From JAEYFP01 sp964579795 (GTDB lineage Bacteria > Bacillota > Clostridia > Lachnospirales > Lachnospiraceae), in assembly GCA_964579795.1 (NCBI GenBank), contig CAZOHM010000011.1, positions 9,111 through 73,110 of the forward strand: a stretch of DNA of 64,000 nucleotides, read 5' to 3'. Within the stretch, counting starts at the first letter, position 1. Each line of letters begins with the position of its first letter. The position numbers and the translations under genes are program-made. Under the pieces are notes generated by a model. That model made no database searches and was not told the DNA's origin. It was given only the letters and a program-made list of their open reading frames with translations. Below, in pieces: positions 45,023-54,965 of the stretch.

Positions 45023-46105
45023 TCACATACCTTTTCCAAAATAGAGATCAATTCCATTTGCTATGCCATCAACTATTTTCTGTTGATAATCATCGGATGC
45101 CATAAGCAAATCTTCTTTTGGATTTGTCATATATCCCATTTCAACAATTGAAACAGGAACCTCGCACCAATTAATACCGCTCATAGTATCTGTTTCCCAG
45201 ACATATTCTTTTTTACATCCCGTTGCTGATACAAGTTCGTCTAAAATATATGTAGAAAGTGCTTTACTTTCGCTGTATAAATCTGAATTGTATGGATTGG
45301 AAGCTGTCTGGCAAATTGTCATTGCACCATTTGCAGATGCATTTTCCGAACCATTTGCATGAATTCTGATAAAAGCATCTGCCTGGTTTTCATTAGCAAT
45401 ACCAGCTCTCTCTGCATTACTGATATTCACATTGTTGGTTGTTCGAACCATAATAATTTGATAGCCTCTGGCTTCCAATTCCTTTTGCAGCTTTAATGAA
45501 ACCTTCAATGTCAATTCATATTCATATAAATCGCTTTTTACACCAGCCGTCCCGGCTGCCACCTCTGCCTTTGTTTCCTTCGCTCCGGGACCAATTGGTT
45601 CCTGGCTGGAATTTCCTTTTTGTTGATGACCTGCGTCAAGCACTATGAGATAGGTACTCTTTTTCTTAACCTTTTTAAGATATTGACTGGATATATAAAA
45701 CACCTTATCTTCTAAAAGTATCCTGCTCCATTCTCCATCATCGGAAATCCTCTCAACACGAGTTCTTCTGTCTAATACCGTATATGTTTCTGATTCTGTA
45801 GAGGGTTCTGTTCTTACTCTGACATTATCTGTTGTTACTACTTCTTCCAATTTTTCTTCGTCTGAGCTGGCTTCTTCGTCATCCAAACTTACAATTGTCT
45901 CGTTAGAATTGACATTTGTTTTTTCTTCGTTTGAATTGGTTTCCATTTCATTTTGCGCAGTGGAATAATCTTCTGTATCATTATGCGCAGTGGAATAATC
46001 TTCTGCATCATTTTGTCCGGATAATGAATTTGTATATGTACCACAGGCACACAGTGACATTAAAGTAGAAACTATCAAAACACAACAACTAATCCTGCGT
46101 ATCAT
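45023..46105 (-). CDS. N-acetylmuramoyl-L-alanine amidase, SH3-type lipoprotein
   Basis: 360 residues. A signal peptide ends in a lipobox (SLCAC at about 17-21), then comes a Ser/Asn/Glu-rich linker containing an internal repeat (EDYSTAHNDT, EDYSTAQNEM). A bacterial SH3 domain follows (VRVRTEPSTESETYTVL). The Amidase_3 catalytic part carries zinc ligands in VLDAGHQ, a Glu shortly after YEYELTL, HANG and the catalytic Glu in SIVEMGYMTN. It cleaves peptidoglycan stem peptides at the cell surface. Its start overlaps the zinc-ribbon/YARHG gene by four bases. Confidence 0.92.
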   Translation of the reverse strand: MIRRISCCVLIVSTLMSLCACGTYTNSLSGQNDAEDYSTAHNDTEDYSTAQNEMETNSNEEKTNVNSNETIVSLDDEEASSDEEKLEEVVTTDNVRVRTEPSTESETYTVLDRRTRVERISDDGEWSRILLEDKVFYISSQYLKKVKKKSTYLIVLDAGHQQKGNSSQEPIGPGAKETKAEVAAGTAGVKSDLYEYELTLKVSLKLQKELEARGYQIIMVRTTNNVNISNAERAGIANENQADAFIRIHANGSENASANGAMTICQTASNPYNSDLYSESKALSTYILDELVSATGCKKEYVWETDTMSGINWCEVPVSIVEMGYMTNPKEDLLMASDDYQQKIVDGIANGIDLYFGKGM

Positions 46106-47814
46106 CTGTACCCTTTATCTTTCTCATATTCTACAATAAGATCTTTATTTGCTATCTCAATATCAGACAAGCTCATTTCATCAAAATCATCCGGCTCGAT
46201 TGTTCCTTCATACCAGCTGCATGAATCAAAATAGCTTTGAAGACTTTCGTCATTGAATTTTCTTCCATGCCGCGCATAAATTTCATTTCTTGCTATTTTA
46301 CAGTCTTCTGCGGATAAGCCCGTCAAGTCTTTTCTGGATAATCTTTTCGTGCTGCTGTCACTTAACACATAACCATTATCAAACGCTTCCGTTTTCAAAA
46401 TTTTCTCTCTTGTCGACTCCCTGCTACCCGCTTCTGTGACATTGTCCTCATGATTATAGGAATCCATATTTGCAGTTACTACATTTTTATATAATGCATC
46501 CAGTGTTTTATATCCATAGTAGCTCCAGGTTTTTGTATTCCACCAGCCACTTTCTACTCCTGAATCGACAGTAAATCTATTATTAGGAGTACTGTAATTT
46601 GTTACATCTACCTTTGTAGCTCCGTCTGATCCAGACATCAAATCTTCATATCTGATATACCAGTATACATCATTCAATTCATTATAGGACTCTTCATCAT
46701 TTGAATAGTAGTTTCTAACCTGTGCTTTATATACTAAAAATAAATAACTATTCGTTCCCAAGTAATCTTCATCTTTAGAAGTAAGCAAATAATCTCCCAT
46801 ATATGTAAACGATTCCAAATCCTCGCCATCAGCCCAATCCTTTGCCATTTTGGCATAGTAAACATCTGTTGCCTGCTGTTGCATGGAATGGAATGCAGAC
46901 TCATCAATTTCAGAGAGTTTTTCTATACAGCTTTCCAATCCCTTAACCTGATATTCTTTTTCCATTTCTGCAGGAATCTTTCCGAAATTCTTTACGTAAT
47001 AATCAAGGTTACTTGAATCAATTGTTACTATAATAGTATCTCCATTGCGCAATCCACTTGTTTTATTACATTTGAAATCATAATTGTTTATTTCAGTGCC
47101 TGTATAATTAAGATTTGCTCTTCCATTCGGAGCTGTTCCAGCAAAATCCACTGTCAGGTCTGCAAATGCATCAAATGTATCAATTTTTTCAAGACCAGAC
47201 ACTGTGTAATCACCGTTTTTAAACTTCACCTTACAGTTAAGATATTTTGAGATTTCATCATCAATATTCCAAGTATATGCGATTACATCGCCATTGGAAA
47301 GATTACTGCTCGTATCAAGATTTAAGCTGATACTGTCTTCCAGCACATCTATTGGACTTGTCTTTTTGAGATAATCACCATATTGTTTCTTTGCGGCGTT
47401 AGAAAAAGAAATCTTAGAGCCATGTTTTGCTTCGATTGCATTCCAATCAATTATTACACCTGCTGTACCATACCCGTCATAGCCTTCTGCTTCTATGGTT
47501 AAGTATTTATCTAAATTAATTATTTTACTTGCATATACTTCAAAATAAACTACGTAAATCAACGCAAGTATTCCCACTGCAATACCTGCAAGAGCAGCCT
47601 TTGACATCGGTTTTTTCACTCTGGCTGCAATTGTACCGGTTTCCTCTGACACCCCACCTGCGCCAGGCATTTCATCTGCACCCGATACATCAGTTATCTC
47701 TACCGCTCCAACTGGCCCTGGGTTCACACTGTCACTATTATCCATAGGTGCACCGCATTTTTTGCAAAAATTTGCTTCATCGACATTTTCTGCGCCACAG
47801 TTTTCACAAAACAT
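46102..47814 (-). CDS. Zinc-ribbon membrane protein with YARHG domain
   Basis: 570 residues. The N-terminal zinc ribbon has CENCGAE and CKKCGAP (residues 3-23), then an acidic/Gly-rich linker and a membrane helix at about 75-93. A large extracytoplasmic region is followed by a C-terminal YARHG domain (ARNEIYARHGRKFNDESLQS) common in surface proteins of Firmicutes. Its function is unknown. It overlaps the amidase gene by four bases, so a cell-envelope role with the amidase is likely. No catalytic motif was recognised. Confidence 0.82.
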   Translation of the reverse strand: MFCENCGAENVDEANFCKKCGAPMDNSDSVNPGPVGAVEITDVSGADEMPGAGGVSEETGTIAARVKKPMSKAALAGIAVGILALIYVVYFEVYASKIINLDKYLTIEAEGYDGYGTAGVIIDWNAIEAKHGSKISFSNAAKKQYGDYLKKTSPIDVLEDSISLNLDTSSNLSNGDVIAYTWNIDDEISKYLNCKVKFKNGDYTVSGLEKIDTFDAFADLTVDFAGTAPNGRANLNYTGTEINNYDFKCNKTSGLRNGDTIIVTIDSSNLDYYVKNFGKIPAEMEKEYQVKGLESCIEKLSEIDESAFHSMQQQATDVYYAKMAKDWADGEDLESFTYMGDYLLTSKDEDYLGTNSYLFLVYKAQVRNYYSNDEESYNELNDVYWYIRYEDLMSGSDGATKVDVTNYSTPNNRFTVDSGVESGWWNTKTWSYYGYKTLDALYKNVVTANMDSYNHEDNVTEAGSRESTREKILKTEAFDNGYVLSDSSTKRLSRKDLTGLSAEDCKIARNEIYARHGRKFNDESLQSYFDSCSWYEGTIEPDDFDEMSLSDIEIANKDLIVEYEKDKGYR

Positions 47815-47870
47815 TCTATTTCCTCCTTAATCCTACAGTCAAAATGAGAATTATTTTCACTACAGTACTT

Positions 47871-50800
47871 TCAAAGTGAAAATTGTTTTCTCTGCAGTAC
47901 ATTATGCAGTCGCAGATTTACTATATCGGGTGAAAGCGGCTTATACACAAAATCATCTGCACCTGCCTTAATCAAATCCTTCTCCTGAATACTATCGCCA
48001 TACTGAGTATTTGCAAGAATGCGAATAGCATTCCACTGGGAACACTGACGGATTCTCTTTACAAATTCAATACCGTCCATATTTGGCATTTGTATATCTG
48101 TAATGACAGCATCAATATCATTACGACTATCGAGAATTTCCAGTGCATTTACACCATCAGCTGCTTCCAGTATTTCATACTCTCCATCCAGGTTTTTCTT
48201 CAGTATTTCTCTGTTTATTTCTGAATCATCCACTATTAAAATTACCTGTTTACGACTGACATGCCCTGTTATCATGACTTCGGCCAATGTGTCAAATAGC
48301 ATTTTATCATCTATTGGTTTGCTTAAATGTCTGTCCATTCCGGCTCGACGCGTTGCCATTATATCCTCATGAAATGCATTGGCAGTCATGGCTACAATCG
48401 GTATTGTCTGAGCATCTTTACGTTCCAGTTCACGGATTGCCAAAGTTGTTTCCAGGCCGTCCATCTTAGGCATACGAATATCCATCAATATCGCATCATA
48501 ATAATTGTCCGATGACTTTGCAAACTTATCAAGACCAATCTCTCCGTTTTCTGCATGTTCAACAAGAATGCCTTTCTTTTCAAGAAGACGACATGCAATC
48601 ATTGCATTCACCGGATGATCCTCACAAAGTAATATCCTCTTTCCGGACAGTTCTGCATTCCTTTTGGATATCATTCTTACTTCTTTCCATTCTCTTATCT
48701 GCTCATCTGTTGCTACCGGCATGACAAGAGAAAATGTAACTTTTGTACCTTCATCGAGTTTACTCTCAACAGAAATTGTACCACCCATCATTTCAACAAG
48801 CTCTTTAGAGATAATCATTCCGAGTCCGGTACCTTGTCTGGAATTCTTTTTACTAGTGTCCGCCTGTGAAAACATCTCAAAAATATGTGGGAGAAATTCC
48901 TCACTCATACCGATTCCGTCATCTTCTACGCATATCTCATCTGTAATAAGTCCATCCTGATAAGAAATATTTCTGATTGTCGCTGAAATATGTCCTCCCT
49001 CATGAGTAAATTTTACGGCATTTCCAAGAATATTCATCATAATCTGCTGTACTCGTCCAATATCAATGTACAGCATCGGGAAACTCACGCCTTCAATGTG
49101 ATAGGATGCTTTTATTTGTTTTCCTTCAATCAATGGTTTAGACAATGCAATAATACTCTCAAAAAATGCATGTCCCTCACACACTGACGGATGTAGCTCA
49201 AGCTTTCCACTTTCAATTCTACTGACATCCAGTGTATCATTAATCAAATTCAGTAAATACTGCCCAGATAACTCCATTTGGGAAATATCCTGTTGAACCT
49301 TTTGGTCAGTCACAGAATCCTTAATCAAATTTGCCAGGCCAAGCATTCCATTCAGCGGTGTTCGCATATCGTGACTCACTCGAGACAGAAAATCACTTTT
49401 TGCCTGATTCGCTTTTTCGGCTTCAATTAAAGCTCTTTGCAAACGCTTTGTCTGTTCTATTCTTTCCTTGTCAACATCACGCAGTACACCGATTATTCTC
49501 TTTGGTGAATTGTCTTCATCATAATCAACCAATCCATACATTTCCGTCCAGCGATAAGAACCATCAATCATTTTCATGCGCAATATTACGCTTGCTTTTT
49601 TCGGTTTCTTCCTGCATTCATCAACGAATTTCTTCATTATCGAAATATCTTCCGGATGTACAACTGATTCAGACACATCATCTTTCAGGAAAAACTCAAG
49701 ACCCTCTCTGCTAAGAGCATACTTTGTATATTTTTCAGAAGTAAACAGTTCCTTTCCGTATTCCCATTCTACAATTGCAACATCAAGTGCAGCCATCAAT
49801 GTTCGATACCGCTTCTGTTCTTTCAATGCCAGTTCTGTCTCTTTTGAAACAGGCGTATGCACGACATAAAGCAATGCAAGCTCATCTTTGTGCAGTTGTG
49901 ATTTTGGCATGACGTTAGCATCCATTCGTATTTTGACAATTTTCTGTGATTTCGTATACATATTGTAAACAAAGCTAATTTGTGTATGATGTTCCAATGC
50001 GTATAGAACGTGCTTCATCAGATTTCGTCTTTCTTCCTGTGGAATTTTTATGTCAGCTTCTTCATGAAGATCTGCCTGCATTTCAGCAGCGTCCCGATAT
50101 CCCATCAGATGTGCATAACCCTCTGAAGCATACTCCATAACGACCCGATGTTCCTTCTTTATCCGATAAATCGCAGCTCCACCCGGAATAGATGCAAGCA
50201 TTGTCTGTTCCTTAACACGGTTCGATTCAAGCTTTTGCTGCGTCTTTATCATAGCATCGCAATTTGAAAAGCATATATAGACTCTGAGACGTCTGTCCTT
50301 GCGTTCGACAACTGAAACCGACAGCTTATGCCATATGAGGTCTCCCGAGCTCCTAATCAGACGAACTACTGCATCTGTCTGATTTTCTCCCTTATACAAC
50401 GTTGAAATCATTCTCTTGATTTCACCAAGATCGTCCACAAAAACCCCCTTCAGAACATTACTATAATGTTTCTGTTCCTTACGGTCGATTCTCATTTCAC
50501 GAAAATAAGAATTGTTAAGATAGACAAGTGTTACATTTTCATCAATAACATCAAATATTCCTATACCTGCTGGTACATCATCTATCAAACGCTGCAGAAG
50601 AAGCGTTTTCTCATGTTCGCTTGTCTCATCTGCAATATAGATAATGTAGGAATCCACGCCATTCCATTCCACAGCCATTGCCTTGCAGGACAGATATTTT
50701 CCATTTCTCTCAACATGAGATTCTGTATACCGGTCATAGGATAACGACTGAATTTCATTGCTGCTGAGGATTGGAGCTTTACCTTCTTTCTTCAACGTGT

Positions 50801-52460
50801 CTATCAGCGACAAGCCCATAACTTTATCATATTCGGTAAATCCACACAGCTGTCTTGCCACATCATTTATATAGATAATATTTCTATTCTGTTTCTCGGC
50901 TACAACCACACCAACCGGAGAATCCTCTACAATACTGCTATATCGCATTGCCTCATCTGAAGGATGAGAAAAAACACAATAATACACCGGATATCCGTTT
51001 TCTTCACGAATCTTTGTAGCAGTGAGATGAATCCAAAGCACATTATTTGTTTTGTCATTGTATCTGTATGTTATGTCGATAGGCTGTCCTGTCGCAATGC
51101 AGCTCTTGATCGTTTCCATAACACGTTCTTGATCAATTGAAGCTATTATTCGATTCAGAAATTCACCTTTTCTGATTAAATCCTCTACTTCTTCTTTTGT
51201 CCACCCTCCAAGATTTGCAAATCCTTCTGTGAAATATTGAAAGTGTAATTCATCCGAGTAGTATAAAATAGCAACACCGCCGGGTATTTCATTCAGGAGG
51301 CTGTTTAACATCACTCCGTTTTCGTGTTCAGCGTTAATATCTATGATGACTCCAACAGTCCGCAAAGGCGTTCCATTATCATCTTTATAGTAGAAACCAA
51401 GCATGCGACACCAGCGATAGGTTCCGTCAACTAATCTGATTCGAAGCACAGTCTCTATACGTTCTTTCCCGCTTTTCGAATCTGTAAAAAACTGCATCAG
51501 CACTGGAATGTCTTCAGGATGAACTACATCGAGAGGACCACGATTATTCAAGATTTCCATTGGATCAATGGAGCTTAAAGCATACTGTTCATAAGCCTCA
51601 GAGCTGTAAAACGTTCCAGTCTGCAGATTCCATTCGAAAATAGCCGCGTCCAGTTCTTCTACTACCTTCTGAAAACGCTGCTTCTCTATTGCAATTTCTA
51701 ATTCTCGCTCTTTTTCCTTTGTAACATTTGTTACTGCCGAAATTACAAGATAGGTATCGTCAGCATCCTGCTTAATTGCTGCATATTTTCTGGACAGCCA
51801 TAGAACCTTTCCGTCCGGCAGAAAAAATCTGTGAGTAATTTCACCCTTTTCTCCGGTCTGAATGGCTTTATAAGTACCCTGTGTGATGAGTTCATAATCT
51901 TCCTCAGAAACACAGGCTTTATTTATAAGCGGCATATTAGGATAGTAATTTTCTGGAGATAATCCAGTGTTTTTATAAAACTGTTTGTTACCGTATACAA
52001 GTTCCTCTCCATTCTTTGAAAATTTAAATAAAGAGAGACTCGTATCCACATTTTCAGCAATCATTTCCAGCTGTGTTGACAACACCTTCTCATCTGTAGT
52101 ATTCGTAACTGAAATAAATGCATACGGCAAACTTTCAACTGTAATATGTGCCATGTCCATCTTAACCCAGAGAACACTTCCATCTTTGCAAACAATTCGA
52201 AACTCGTGACTGACAGCTTTTTCACTCTGCTTAAACTCATTGACTTCATGGCGGACAATCATCTGATCCTCCGGCGTCAATATGAAATCAATTCCATTTG
52301 CTATTTTGGCATACTCTTCTTCGGTATATCCAACCATCTGATAGTAGGCCTCATTAAAAAAAATAAGCTCGTTCTTTTGTAAATCAAAAACACCTATACC
52401 GTATGGTGCAAAATCAGCTATTTCTTTTATATTATGAAAAACCTGTGTTTTATTGCTCAT
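47871..52460 (-). CDS. Giant multi-PAS hybrid histidine kinase with two receivers
   Basis: 1529 residues with no clear membrane segment. About seven or eight PAS domains fill residues 1-1015, including a first one with GIGVFDLQKNELIFFNEAYY. Then come HisKA (SRVSHDMRTPLNGML), the ATPase (GNAVKFT, DDGIGM, GTGLGMIISKEL) and two C-terminal receivers. The first receiver reads ILMDIRMPKMDG, and the second reads AVITDIQMPNMDG with VILIVDDSEINRE before it. Unlike the other two giant sensors it has no EAL domain. Two receivers allow an intramolecular phosphorelay. The GAGGTG site just upstream supports the start. The gene lies alone, so its output partner is elsewhere. Confidence 0.9.
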   Translation of the reverse strand: MSNKTQVFHNIKEIADFAPYGIGVFDLQKNELIFFNEAYYQMVGYTEEEYAKIANGIDFILTPEDQMIVRHEVNEFKQSEKAVSHEFRIVCKDGSVLWVKMDMAHITVESLPYAFISVTNTTDEKVLSTQLEMIAENVDTSLSLFKFSKNGEELVYGNKQFYKNTGLSPENYYPNMPLINKACVSEEDYELITQGTYKAIQTGEKGEITHRFFLPDGKVLWLSRKYAAIKQDADDTYLVISAVTNVTKEKERELEIAIEKQRFQKVVEELDAAIFEWNLQTGTFYSSEAYEQYALSSIDPMEILNNRGPLDVVHPEDIPVLMQFFTDSKSGKERIETVLRIRLVDGTYRWCRMLGFYYKDDNGTPLRTVGVIIDINAEHENGVMLNSLLNEIPGGVAILYYSDELHFQYFTEGFANLGGWTKEEVEDLIRKGEFLNRIIASIDQERVMETIKSCIATGQPIDITYRYNDKTNNVLWIHLTATKIREENGYPVYYCVFSHPSDEAMRYSSIVEDSPVGVVVAEKQNRNIIYINDVARQLCGFTEYDKVMGLSLIDTLKKEGKAPILSSNEIQSLSYDRYTESHVERNGKYLSCKAMAVEWNGVDSYIIYIADETSEHEKTLLLQRLIDDVPAGIGIFDVIDENVTLVYLNNSYFREMRIDRKEQKHYSNVLKGVFVDDLGEIKRMISTLYKGENQTDAVVRLIRSSGDLIWHKLSVSVVERKDRRLRVYICFSNCDAMIKTQQKLESNRVKEQTMLASIPGGAAIYRIKKEHRVVMEYASEGYAHLMGYRDAAEMQADLHEEADIKIPQEERRNLMKHVLYALEHHTQISFVYNMYTKSQKIVKIRMDANVMPKSQLHKDELALLYVVHTPVSKETELALKEQKRYRTLMAALDVAIVEWEYGKELFTSEKYTKYALSREGLEFFLKDDVSESVVHPEDISIMKKFVDECRKKPKKASVILRMKMIDGSYRWTEMYGLVDYDEDNSPKRIIGVLRDVDKERIEQTKRLQRALIEAEKANQAKSDFLSRVSHDMRTPLNGMLGLANLIKDSVTDQKVQQDISQMELSGQYLLNLINDTLDVSRIESGKLELHPSVCEGHAFFESIIALSKPLIEGKQIKASYHIEGVSFPMLYIDIGRVQQIMMNILGNAVKFTHEGGHISATIRNISYQDGLITDEICVEDDGIGMSEEFLPHIFEMFSQADTSKKNSRQGTGLGMIISKELVEMMGGTISVESKLDEGTKVTFSLVMPVATDEQIREWKEVRMISKRNAELSGKRILLCEDHPVNAMIACRLLEKKGILVEHAENGEIGLDKFAKSSDNYYDAILMDIRMPKMDGLETTLAIRELERKDAQTIPIVAMTANAFHEDIMATRRAGMDRHLSKPIDDKMLFDTLAEVMITGHVSRKQVILIVDDSEINREILKKNLDGEYEILEAADGVNALEILDSRNDIDAVITDIQMPNMDGIEFVKRIRQCSQWNAIRILANTQYGDSIQEKDLIKAGADDFVYKPLSPDIVNLRLHNVLQRKQFSL

Positions 52461-52559
52461 ATTAACACCTCATCTGACTATACATTAAGCTTGCTAATAT
52501 AGTATTATCTATCTGGAAATCGCAATAATTCATCTTGATTTTCCGTGCTTATCCATTTA

Positions 52560-53597
52560 TTAATTATTTTTACATTTTCTTTCATTGTTTTTGCTGCATT
52601 CACTAAAGTTCTCGCAGCGATAGCAAACTTCGTTTGGAAGCTCTCCATAATTAAAATACTGTTCCAGATTTTGAACTGTAGTTGAAGCAATATTTTCCAA
52701 AGCCTCCTCTGTGAGAAAAGCCTGATGAGAAGTAACAATCACGTTCGGCATAGAAAGTAATCTTGCCATAATATCATCATCCAGAATATGCCCTGATTTA
52801 TCGTTGAAGAATAAATCGCCTTCTTCCTCATATACATCTATACAGGCGGCTCCGATATGCCTGGATTTTATTCCCTCCAGTAAGTCATTAGCATTAATCA
52901 GCCCTCCACGAGAAGTATTTAGAATAATAACGCCCTTTTTCATTTTAGCTATAGAAGACTTATCTATCAAATATCTATTTTCTTCAGTAAGTGGACAATG
53001 CAGAGAGATCACATCACTTTCTGATAAGATTTTATCCATTGGCACATATTCTATATCCAGATCTGTTGCCGGAAACTTATCATATGCCAGAACTCGCATT
53101 CCAAATCCTTTACAAATATTGATAAATGCTCTTCCAATTTTACCAGTACCAACTATACCAATCGTTTTTCCATGAAGATTGAATCCGACCAAGTCATTTA
53201 AACTAAAATTGAACTCTCTCGTTCTGTTATATGCTTTATGAATTCTACGAACAGATGTCATAAGTAAAGCGATTGTATGTTCAGCTACAGCTTCGGGAGA
53301 ATAAGCAGGCACTCGCACTACCCGGATTTTACCATGGCACGCCTTTACATCCACACTATCAAATCCTGCACATCTTAGCGCTATCATCTTTACTCCCAAC
53401 TCATAAAGTTTTTCTACTACATCTGAGTCTACTGTATCATTTACAAATGTACATACAGCATCTTTTCCAGCAGCCAGCATCACGCTATCCTTATTTAGTT
53501 TTACCGGATAATAAGTAATCTCTATATCCTTTGGACAAATACTGCTAAATGATGCTTCATCATATGGTTTTGTATCAAACATTGCAACACTAATCAT
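52560..53597 (-). CDS. D-2-hydroxyacid dehydrogenase with Cys-rich tail
   Basis: 345 residues. The NAD motif IGIVGTGKIGRAF is clear. The catalytic set is present: Arg in NTSRGGLIN, Glu in YEEEGD and His in TSHQAFL. These match D-lactate dehydrogenases and related D-isomer-specific enzymes, which reduce 2-oxoacids with NADH. The last about 25 residues are unusual, with CYRCENFSEC and a later Cys, possibly a small metal site. Substrate assignment as D-lactate is likely but not proven. Confidence 0.9.
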   Translation of the reverse strand: MISVAMFDTKPYDEASFSSICPKDIEITYYPVKLNKDSVMLAAGKDAVCTFVNDTVDSDVVEKLYELGVKMIALRCAGFDSVDVKACHGKIRVVRVPAYSPEAVAEHTIALLMTSVRRIHKAYNRTREFNFSLNDLVGFNLHGKTIGIVGTGKIGRAFINICKGFGMRVLAYDKFPATDLDIEYVPMDKILSESDVISLHCPLTEENRYLIDKSSIAKMKKGVIILNTSRGGLINANDLLEGIKSRHIGAACIDVYEEEGDLFFNDKSGHILDDDIMARLLSMPNVIVTSHQAFLTEEALENIASTTVQNLEQYFNYGELPNEVCYRCENFSECSKNNERKCKNN

Positions 53598-53767
53598 AAA
53601 TCATTTTCCTTTCTGAATAATAGTTTCTGTACAATATCCTGCTCTCTTTTCATCAACGGAAATCAAATCCTTTTGTATAAGATGTATTCTCCTTTTATCC
53701 GTTCTATCGTAAAACGTTCGTTTTAGGAGTTAGCTGGCACAGATGATAAAAACAAACAGACCCCACC

Positions 53768-54916
53768 TTAATTGTGTATATATGCATGTCCGTCACTAGT
53801 TCCAAGTACAATGGTGTAGCTGTCAGTTTGTAGTTTATTATAGATGTATTTGCCTTGTATTGTGGACTGTGTGTCCTGTGCAAATTTTTCCATCTGCTGC
53901 TTTGTGATACCATCATTTAATGAAGTAAAGATATATTCGATTTCCTGCTGTACCATATCTGACGAGCTGTCAAAGTAAAGTTCAAACTCAACTTTTCTTA
54001 TCGTTGCATCAGAATCAAAAAAATAATTAACATAAGAAGTTCTTTGTGTTGAAATAACCTTTTCAAACTGACAGGATGTATTTTTTCTTTTCTCTGCCGT
54101 ATAACCAAACTCCGTCAACGCAGCTTCTATTTGATTGTAACTTTGTGTTATATTCTGAATACTGTTACTGCTATTTTCCAAACCCAGTGAAAAATCCGTA
54201 AGAGAAATAACGGAGAAAGCACCAAACACCAGCAAGGCTTTTTTCACCACTCTCCTCAAAATAGAAACAGATTTTTCAGTGATAACCTCTTTATCCATAC
54301 CTGTGTATATTTTGCGTATTTTAACTTTTTTATTCCCACAAATGTACGTATAAGAGTATCTGTTTTCTTTTATCAGCTGTGGATGATTGTATTCTTTTCT
54401 GCTATACATCTCTGTAAAGAAAAATTGTCTTGCAAAATCCGGCTCCATATTCCAATTAATAAGTTCCAGTATGCCAAACAGATTCCTGATTCCATTAGCG
54501 CCTGAAACCTTTGAACCATCTGGCAGATTAGCTGCCATATATGCTGTCAGGGCAGCTTGTAAAGTCAAAGATTTCTCATTTGGTCTATTTGCTTTATTTG
54601 TAATTCTACCCTTGATTATTCTATTCGGCTGAATTATATACGCTGTTAATAAATCTGAAAGGAAACAATAAAACCCTATACCGAAAACAATTGCAAAAAT
54701 CAGTACGATTCCCGGAATCAAAATAGTCATATTGTCGGAAACAAACGTACTTGTTACATCAAAAACAGATACAAGTGCCAAATGCAGTGTAAGGACACAA
54801 ACACTTATTGTAAACATGGAAATCAGCCCAACAAACCCCCAAGCTCCTGCATTAAGTGCCTTTGTCCTACTTTCTACCGTAAAATTTGGAATTAAAACTG
54901 TATTATCATTTTGCAC
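53768..54916 (-). CDS. Membrane protein of unknown function
   Basis: About 382 residues if the GTG start at 54916 is right, with GGGAGA six bases upstream. A longer reading to 54997 would overlap the upstream MBL-fold gene. Two to three hydrophobic segments lie near the N-terminus (GFVGLISMFTISVCVLTLHL, then ILIPGIVLIFAIVFGIGFY), and one more lies at about two thirds (ALLVFGAFSVISL). The regions between are hydrophilic. I do not recognise a family. The C-terminal about 100 residues may lie outside the cell. Confidence 0.65.
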   Translation of the reverse strand: MQNDNTVLIPNFTVESRTKALNAGAWGFVGLISMFTISVCVLTLHLALVSVFDVTSTFVSDNMTILIPGIVLIFAIVFGIGFYCFLSDLLTAYIIQPNRIIKGRITNKANRPNEKSLTLQAALTAYMAANLPDGSKVSGANGIRNLFGILELINWNMEPDFARQFFFTEMYSRKEYNHPQLIKENRYSYTYICGNKKVKIRKIYTGMDKEVITEKSVSILRRVVKKALLVFGAFSVISLTDFSLGLENSSNSIQNITQSYNQIEAALTEFGYTAEKRKNTSCQFEKVISTQRTSYVNYFFDSDATIRKVEFELYFDSSSDMVQQEIEYIFTSLNDGITKQQMEKFAQDTQSTIQGKYIYNKLQTDSYTIVLGTSDGHAYIHN

Positions 54917-54965
54917 AACTGTTCTCCCTATTCTTTTTTGGCACCCTTTGGTTTTAGCCGAAGAC

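Noticed and set aside
52505..52738. Short minus-strand frame overlapping the hydroxyacid dehydrogenase tail
   Set aside because: It is out of frame within the dehydrogenase coding sequence and has no family resemblance.
53700..53760. AAAACG/CGTTTT short palindrome as a terminator
   Set aside because: The stem is only six base pairs with a two-base loop, and no clear T-run follows.
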